The position numbers were made by a program, and so were the translations under genes. Source: Candidatus Aminicenantota bacterium (GTDB lineage: Bacteria > Acidobacteriota > Aminicenantia > Aminicenantales > UBA4085). Taken from it: a stretch of DNA of 10,305 nucleotides. Where the stretch lies: the NCBI GenBank assembly GCA_003154255.1, contig PMCY01000204.1:1-10305 (forward strand), read 5' to 3'. How positions within the stretch are numbered: the first letter of the stretch is position 1; each line of letters opens with the position of its first letter. Positions 6,008 to 10,305 of this stretch are shown here, piece by piece. The notes below the pieces were generated by a model. The model made no database searches and was not told the origin of the DNA. It was given only the letters and a program-made list of their open reading frames with translations.

Positions 6008-6575
6008 CGAGCATCTCCGTTTTGGGCCGCGGTTTGACATCCAGGCGGGCCCGTTCGAGCTTGATCTTGAGCATGGCCCGCCCCCGGCTGATGCGGGCCT
6101 TGACCGTCCCCACCGGGCGATGGATGATCCGGGCGATCTCCTCCTGGGAGTAGCCCTCGATATCCTTGAGGACGATGGCGATGCGATAGCGCGGGGTCAA
6201 TGCCTCCAAGGCCTCTTTCAGATTGGCCGAGAGGCCGGAGTCCCCGGCTTCACCGCTGGGGGTGCTGACGGTCAGAGTCGGGGGCAGCTCCTCCAGGGAG
6301 ATGAGGGCCATCCGCTTTCGCTTTTTGATGTCGGTTTTGGCCAGATTGGCGGCGATGGCATAAATCCAGGAGGAGAGCGGCGCAATGGGCCGGTATTTAT
6401 CGGCCTTGAAATAGACCCGCAGGAACGTCTCCTGGGAGAGATCGACCGCCTTCTGGTAGTCGCCGGTCATCTGGTAGAGAAAATTCACGATTCTGTCCTT
6501 GTACGCAGAGACGATCTGGGCAAAGGCAGACTGGTCTCCGTCCTTGACCAGGGCGATCAGTTGATGTTCGTCCAT
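5994..6575 (-). CDS. ECF (group 4) RNA polymerase sigma factor, RpoE-like
   Basis: This 193-residue sigma factor directs RNA polymerase to a dedicated regulon, probably envelope stress given its neighbours. It has the two ECF domains. Sigma-2 is about 10-88, with the core-binding DLSQETFLRVY (45-55) and the -10-reading SSWIYAIAANLAKTDIKKRK (68-87). Sigma-4 is about 118-172, with the helix-turn-helix YSQEEIARIIHRPVGTVKAR (142-161). A Ser/Gly/Pro linker (102-115) joins them. ATG 6575 is used; an in-frame TTG at 6581 would add two residues, and neither has a good ribosome binding site. The gene overlaps the putative anti-sigma gene by 14 bp. A TATAAT box lies upstream, so transcription may depend on the housekeeping sigma rather than on itself alone. 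No long C-terminal extension is present. Confidence 0.94.
   Translation of the reverse strand: MDEHQLIALVKDGDQSAFAQIVSAYKDRIVNFLYQMTGDYQKAVDLSQETFLRVYFKADKYRPIAPLSSWIYAIAANLAKTDIKKRKRMALISLEELPPTLTVSTPSGEAGDSGLSANLKEALEALTPRYRIAIVLKDIEGYSQEEIARIIHRPVGTVKARISRGRAMLKIKLERARLDVKPRPKTEMLDERL
6015..6018 (-). promoter_or_regulatory. Ribosome binding site choosing the start of the putative anti-sigma gene
   Basis: GGAG on the minus strand is spaced 7 nt from the ATG at 6007, inside the end of the sigma gene. It favours this start over the in-frame ATG at 6040. Confidence 0.6.
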
Positions 6576-6626
6576 GCTCAATCAAATAAACCGTAAGAGG
6601 GGCTAAGGCGTTGCATCGACTAATAG

Positions 6627-6655
6627 ATTATAGGAAAATGAACTGAAAAATTAAA
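6627..6655 (-). promoter_or_regulatory. Possible promoter of the sigma operon
   Basis: On the minus strand a perfect TATAAT (6632-6627) has a weak -35 candidate TTTAAT (6655-6650) 17 nt upstream, in an A/T-rich stretch that could act as an UP-like element. The predicted leader before ATG 6575 is about 45 nt. The -35 is poor, so this rests on the -10 and the location between divergent genes. Confidence 0.4.
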
Positions 6656-6673
6656 TTCGATATATCTTTTATC

Positions 6674-6677
6674 AGGA
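6674..6677 (+). promoter_or_regulatory. Ribosome binding site of the flavin oxidoreductase gene
   Basis: AGGA is spaced 7 nt from the ATG at 6685 and supports that start. A promoter for this gene must lie in the 109-bp divergent gap; TTGCAT (6611-6616) with GAAAAT (6634-6639) is a weak 17-nt-spaced candidate only. Confidence 0.55.
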
Positions 6678-6684
6678 AAGCCCA

Positions 6685-7797
6685 ATGCCTATAGACCGCT
6701 CCGCTTCGATCCTCTTCAGTCCCATTAAAATCGGAACTCTCCTCGTCCCCAACCGCTTCATCCGTTCGGCGACCCACGAATTCATGGCCGACGAGGACGG
6801 AACGGTGACCCCGCGCCTGGCCGCCCTCTACCGGGAATTGGCGGCAGGAGAGATCGGACTGCTCATCTCCGGACATTTCTACGTCCTGCCCGAAGGCAAG
6901 GCCAGCCCGCGCCAGACCGGCATTTTCGACGACCGCTTCATCGCCGGATTGAAAACCCTTCCCCGGGCGGTTCATGATTTCCCGACCCGCATCTTCGCCC
7001 AACTGGCCCACGCCGGACGTCAAACCAAGATGAATTTGATCGAGGGAACGCCCATCGCGCCATCGGCTGTTTTCGAGCCCACCGTCAAGCTGATGCCGCG
7101 GGAAGCCACCGCCGCGGACATCGCCCGCATTATCGACAGCTTCGTCGAGGGCGCCCGGCGGGCCCATGAAGCCGGTTTCGACGGGGTCCAGCTTCACGCC
7201 GCCCATGGCTATCTGTTGAGCGCCTTCCTCTCCCCCTATACCAACCGCCGGACGGACGAATGGGGCGGCTCGACGGAAAAACGCGTCCGGATCGTCGTCG
7301 AGATCATCCGCACGATCCGGGACCGCCACCATTTATTCCCGATCATCGTCAAGCTCAATTCGGACGATTTCCTGGAAGGCGGCCTGCGCCCCGAAGAGAG
7401 CATCGAAATCGCCCGACTGCTCGAGGCTGCCGGCCTCGACGGCATCGAGGTCAGCGGCGGCACCGCGGAAGCGGGCAAGGGCTCGATGTGGGCCGGATTG
7501 CGGGCCGAGGCGGACGAAGGATACTTCGTGCCCGCCGCCGAACGGATCAAGGCGGCGGTCCGCATCCCCGTCTTCGGCCTCGGCGGCAACCGGACGTTCG
7601 ACGTCTTGGAGCGATTCGTCCGGGACGGCCGCGTCGATTTGATCTCCCTGAGCCGTCCGCTTATTCGCGAGCCGCATCTGGTCAGGCAGTTCCGCCTCGG
7701 AGAGATCGCCCGATCCTCTTGCATCTCCTGCAACAAATGCTTCAATCCCCGGGGCATTTCCTGCGGCGACCTGAAAGTCCAATCCCGGCGGATCTGA
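6685..7797 (+). CDS. Old Yellow Enzyme family FMN oxidoreductase with C-terminal four-Cys tail
   Basis: This 370-residue cytoplasmic FMN-binding TIM-barrel protein typically reduces activated C=C bonds with NAD(P)H. Visible family features are LFSPIKIGTLLVPNRFIRSA (10-29), QLAHAGRQ (106-113), the active-site HAAHGYLLSAFLSPYTNRRT (171-190) with the His171/His174 pair, WGGSTEKR (193-200), KLNSDDF (223-229), GLGGNR (298-303) and SLSRPLI (321-327). It ends with C346, C349, C352 and C360. This resembles the iron-sulphur site of 2,4-dienoyl-CoA and 2-enoate reductases but is more compact (CxxCxxC-x7-C against CxxCxxxC-x11-C), and the FAD/NAD domains of those enzymes are missing. A 4Fe-4S cluster is possible but unproven. 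The gene is divergent from the sigma operon and 1 nt upstream of a transporter gene. The substrate is unknown. Confidence 0.9.
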   Translation: MPIDRSASILFSPIKIGTLLVPNRFIRSATHEFMADEDGTVTPRLAALYRELAAGEIGLLISGHFYVLPEGKASPRQTGIFDDRFIAGLKTLPRAVHDFPTRIFAQLAHAGRQTKMNLIEGTPIAPSAVFEPTVKLMPREATAADIARIIDSFVEGARRAHEAGFDGVQLHAAHGYLLSAFLSPYTNRRTDEWGGSTEKRVRIVVEIIRTIRDRHHLFPIIVKLNSDDFLEGGLRPEESIEIARLLEAAGLDGIEVSGGTAEAGKGSMWAGLRAEADEGYFVPAAERIKAAVRIPVFGLGGNRTFDVLERFVRDGRVDLISLSRPLIREPHLVRQFRLGEIARSSCISCNKCFNPRGISCGDLKVQSRRI

Positions 7798-7798
7798 T

Positions 7799-8869
7799 TT
7801 GAATTTCAGGCCGATTCTCGACGTCCTGTTGTCGGCGGTGCTTTTCGGCCTGAGCGCTCCCCTCTCCAAACTCCTCCTGAGGGACGCCGATGCACTCGTT
7901 CTGGCCGGGCTTCTCTATCTGGGCGCCTTCCTCGGATTGACCCTCACCGCATCCGCCCGCCGCCTCCTGCGCCGAGGACCGGAGGCGATATCTCCGGCCC
8001 TGACCGGCCGCGATATTCCCTGGCTGGCCGGGGCCATTCTCTGCGGCGGAATCATCGGGCCGATCGCCCTGCTCCTGGGACTTCAGCGGATGAGCGGATT
8101 TGGGGCCTCCCTTCTTCTCAACCTGGAAGGCTTGATGACCGCCCTTGTGGCCGTCTCTTTTTTCGGGGAACACGCCGGCCGCCGACTTTGGCTGGCCCTT
8201 CTGGCCATGACCGGAGCGGGGATCTTTCTGACGTGGGACGCGGGGACCGGATCGTTCGCCTGGTCGGGGGCCTTGCTCATCCTGCTGGCCATGGCCGCGT
8301 GGGGAGCGGACAATAATTTCACCCGCGCGATCGCCGACAAAGACGCGAACCGCATCGCCCGGACCAAGGGATTGGCCGCGGGGCTGTTCTCGCTCGTTCT
8401 GGCTTTGGCCCTGGGCCATCCTCTTCCCAGCTGGGGAACAGCGGCCGCCGGCCTTCTCCTGGGCGCTTTCAGCTATGGTTTGAGCCTCGTCCTTTATATC
8501 CGGGGACTGGCCGGGCTGGGGGCCTTCCGGGCGGGAGCATTCTTCAGTGTCGGCCCTTTCATTGGAGCGGGCGCTTCGATACTGATTCTGGGAGAGTCTC
8601 CCGGCTGGAGCATGGCGCCTGGAACCCTTTTCATGGCCGCGGGCGTCCTCGTCATTCTGTTGGAGCGGCATGCCCACGGCCATCGCCATTCGCGCTTCAC
8701 CCATTCCCATCCCCATGGACACGCCGACGGCCACCACTCCCATGTCCACGACAATCCATCACCCGGACCTCATGCCCACGAACACGTCCATGAGGCAATG
8801 GATCACAGCCATCCGCACCGACCGGACATTCACCACCGCCACGGCCATCGACGGCCGCCGGGCGGTTAG
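7799..8869 (+). CDS. DMT/EamA family transporter with histidine-rich C-terminal tail
   Basis: This 356-residue inner-membrane protein has about ten hydrophobic helices (residues 5-288) arranged as two EamA repeats, the drug/metabolite transporter layout. Typical repeat-end features are SLLLNLEGLMTALVAVSFFG (104-123) and VGPFIGAGASILILGESPGW (251-270). The last 60 residues before the end (291-350) hold 23 histidines, with clusters such as HAHGHRH (291-297) and HSHPHRPDIHHRHGH (336-350). Such tails bind divalent metals in metal transporters, so nickel, cobalt or zinc handling is a reasonable guess, though the DMT family mostly moves organic compounds. The start is TTG at 7799, 1 nt after the oxidoreductase stop, because no ATG occurs before residue 98 and the first helix begins at once; a partial GGCGG lies 7 nt upstream. 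The stop overlaps the convergent methyltransferase gene by 4 bp. Confidence 0.85.
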   Translation: MNFRPILDVLLSAVLFGLSAPLSKLLLRDADALVLAGLLYLGAFLGLTLTASARRLLRRGPEAISPALTGRDIPWLAGAILCGGIIGPIALLLGLQRMSGFGASLLLNLEGLMTALVAVSFFGEHAGRRLWLALLAMTGAGIFLTWDAGTGSFAWSGALLILLAMAAWGADNNFTRAIADKDANRIARTKGLAAGLFSLVLALALGHPLPSWGTAAAGLLLGAFSYGLSLVLYIRGLAGLGAFRAGAFFSVGPFIGAGASILILGESPGWSMAPGTLFMAAGVLVILLERHAHGHRHSRFTHSHPHGHADGHHSHVHDNPSPGPHAHEHVHEAMDHSHPHRPDIHHRHGHRRPPGG

Positions 8870-9615
8870 GGCTTGCGGGCGGCGATGTAGAGCTGGGCAT
8901 CGCCGTATTTATAGGCCGTCTTCTCGGCCGTCCCGAACGGCGCGCCGAACAGGTCCCGGATGGCGAAACCATTGCCCGTCAGCAGGCGCTGCAATTCCGC
9001 CGAAGTATAGATCCGGTGTTCGGAAACCCGCTTTTCCGTGCGCCCGCCCCGGAGGAAGGTGTATTGCGTCCGCAGGACGCTCTGGGCGGCGTCGTATTCG
9101 TTCTCCAGCAGGGCGGTGATGCCGCCGGCCGTCATCCACTCTCGCTCGCGGTAATCGGGGATGAGACTTTCCGCGGCCATGGCCGTGTTGACGATGAAGA
9201 CGCCGCCGGGCCGCAGAGCCGCGGCGACGCGCCGGCAGAACAGGCCCATGTCCGCATCGTCCAGATAGCCGAAGCTGTTGCCCAGGCAATAGGCGCCCTC
9301 GAAGGGCCCTCCAAACTCAATCCGGGCCAAGTCGGCCCGCTCCGCTTTAACCGGCAGGTTGTCGCGCCGGGCGATCTCGTTGACCTCGCGCACGCAGGCG
9401 GCGGTGATATCGTATCCTTGGACCCGCACGCCGCGGGCGCCCAGGGCCAAGGCGTGCCGGCCGAACCCGCAGGGGACATCGAGCACCGCATCGCCGGACT
9501 TCAACCCCAGGGCGTCCCAGAGGAACCCGACTTCGGTCCGCGTCCATTCGGGCGGAACGCCGGCCTTCCAGAAATCCATGGCCACGCCGTCGAAGAAATT
9601 CTCGTACCATTTCAT
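8866..9615 (-). CDS. Class I SAM-dependent methyltransferase, substrate unknown
   Basis: This 249-residue cytoplasmic protein has a Rossmann-type SAM-binding core. Motif I is VLDVPCGFGRHALALGARG (44-62), the acidic residue after strand 2 is Asp69 in GYDI, motif III is LGNSFGYLDD (111-120) and LRPGGVFIVNT (134-144) ends the core. The rest (about 150-249) is a beta-rich C-terminal part with YTSAELQRLLTGNGF (203-217), common in small-molecule methyltransferases. ATG 9615 overlaps the stop of the Kef-like gene (ATGA), with AAGGAT about 9 nt upstream, so it is co-translated with the antiporter. The protein has no signal or membrane segment. I cannot name the substrate. Its end overlaps the transporter gene by 4 bp on the opposite strand, leaving no space for a terminator. 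Confidence 0.85.
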   Translation of the reverse strand: MKWYENFFDGVAMDFWKAGVPPEWTRTEVGFLWDALGLKSGDAVLDVPCGFGRHALALGARGVRVQGYDITAACVREVNEIARRDNLPVKAERADLARIEFGGPFEGAYCLGNSFGYLDDADMGLFCRRVAAALRPGGVFIVNTAMAAESLIPDYREREWMTAGGITALLENEYDAAQSVLRTQYTFLRGGRTEKRVSEHRIYTSAELQRLLTGNGFAIRDLFGAPFGTAEKTAYKYGDAQLYIAARKP

Positions 9616-10305
9616 CGGGTCGGATCCTTTCGGCCGAGCGGCCAGCCGCCCGGTCCTTTGGCCTCACAAATCCCCAGGTAGGCGAAGGCGGCGTCCATGG
9701 CCGCGTGGCTGGCGACGCAGACGAGCGTATCGCCCACTTCGATTCGGAAATCGGCGGCCGGCCCGGCGAACGAGTCCTCGCCGCGGACGACGGCGATGAC
9801 CGTGGCCCCGGTGGCGGCCCGCAGGTCGAGTTCCTTGAGCGTCCGCCCGGCCGCGCCGCAGCCCCGGCCGATGTAAAACGTCTCGGCCGTCCCCGCGGTC
9901 AGCAGGTCGGCGATCTTTTCCATCGACGGCCGGACTCCGGCCGATTCCCTCAGAAAGCCATATCGCTCGCTGCGCAGGAGTTTGGTCTGGGCGTCGATGA
10001 CGTTTTTGGGAACGTGGTACTCCTCGAGGGCCCGGGAGAAGATCTCGATGGAGGTTTCGAATTCCTCGGGAATGACCGCGTCCGCGCCCAGGGCGTAGAG
10101 ATCGTCGATCTCCTTGGCGTAGCGGGTGCGGACAATGATGAAAACATGCGGATTGAGCTGGCGGGCGAAACGCACGCCCCGCCGCGTCGACGTCGGGTCG
10201 GAGATGGCGAAGGCCAGGACCTTGGCCTTTTCGACCGCCGCCTGACGAAGAATGACCGGGCTGGAGACGTCGCCGAACAGGATATGTTCGCCCGCGGCCG
10301 AGGCC
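9612..10305 (-). CDS. Kef/CPA2-type cation:proton antiporter, C-terminal RCK region (5' end outside window)
   Basis: The open frame runs through the window edge (first full codon at 10304) and gives 230 residues. The first part is the latter half of a TrkA-N/RCK Rossmann domain: EHILFGDVSSPVILRQAAVE (6-25), VLAFAISDP (29-37), ARQLNPHVFIIVRTRYAKEI (47-66) and GADAVIPEEFETSIEIFSRA (73-92). This wording is typical of KefB/KefC-like antiporters rather than Trk subunits. A TrkA-C domain follows (about 135-215; GRTLKELDLRAATGATVIAV, then VGDTLVCVASH). The membrane antiporter domain should lie upstream, beyond 10305. Such RCK regions bind nucleotides and gate K+ or Na+ flux. The gene overlaps the methyltransferase gene by 4 bp. 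No glutathione-specific feature can be judged from this fragment. Confidence 0.88.
   Translation of the reverse strand, partial: ASAAGEHILFGDVSSPVILRQAAVEKAKVLAFAISDPTSTRRGVRFARQLNPHVFIIVRTRYAKEIDDLYALGADAVIPEEFETSIEIFSRALEEYHVPKNVIDAQTKLLRSERYGFLRESAGVRPSMEKIADLLTAGTAETFYIGRGCGAAGRTLKELDLRAATGATVIAVVRGEDSFAGPAADFRIEVGDTLVCVASHAAMDAAFAYLGICEAKGPGGWPLGRKDPTR

Noticed and set aside
7742..8749. 335-codon minus-strand open frame opposite the transporter gene
   Set aside because: Composition is Gly/Gln/Arg-rich as expected from reading a transmembrane-coding strand backwards; the EamA frame is the real one.
8697..8850. Histidine-codon-rich stretch resembling a DNA repeat array
   Set aside because: The CAC/CAT periodicity is explained by the His-rich protein tail; unit spacing is irregular, so it is not a CRISPR or tandem repeat.

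Overview
This window comes from a GC-rich, diderm (LPS-making) bacterium. The evidence is an ADP-heptose/inner-core LPS operon, an envelope-stress-like ECF sigma operon encoding a secreted HtrA-fold protein, and a Kef-type antiporter. The gene set and sequence style would fit Acidobacteriota or Candidatus Aminicenantes, but nothing here proves the taxon and this is a low-confidence guess. Eleven protein genes and one tRNA gene are packed tightly. No gap between genes exceeds about 160 bp. There is no phage, CRISPR or transposase gene.

Layout. (1) 1-38, minus strand: the 5' part of a tRNA-Leu(CAA) running off the window, with a good promoter behind it. (2) 197-3835, plus strand: a five-gene operon with overlaps or very short gaps. 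It encodes heptose-7-phosphate kinase, heptose-1-phosphate adenylyltransferase (the two halves of HldE as separate genes), a WaaC-like GT9 heptosyltransferase, a small membrane ICMT/PEMT-type methyltransferase, and the tRNA 2'-O-methyltransferase TrmH. (3) 3836-3969: a 74-bp REPIN-like element (two inverted 22-bp palindromes around a 30-bp AT-rich spacer), then an intrinsic terminator serving the minus-strand operon. (4) 6575-3970, minus strand: ECF sigma factor, a one-TM putative anti-sigma protein, and an exported two-PDZ HtrA homologue whose catalytic His and Asp are replaced. (5) 6685-8869, plus strand: an Old Yellow Enzyme family flavin oxidoreductase with a four-Cys tail, followed 1 nt later by a DMT/EamA transporter with a histidine-rich C-terminal tail. 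(6) 10305-8866, minus strand: the C-terminal RCK part of a Kef/CPA2 antiporter (cut by the window edge), overlapping a class I SAM methyltransferase that in turn overlaps the end of the transporter gene convergently.

How the parts fit. Operon 2 activates D-glycero-D-manno-heptose and transfers it to the LPS inner core; the membrane methyltransferase may act on an envelope lipid (inference), and TrmH is a tRNA housekeeping gene carried along. Operon 4 resembles the RpoE/MucA/MucD or sigma/anti-sigma/DegP envelope-stress layout, but its protease-like member looks catalytically dead and the putative anti-sigma lacks the usual zinc finger. That combination is the most unusual point in the window. 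The REPIN-like element is the main non-coding oddity.
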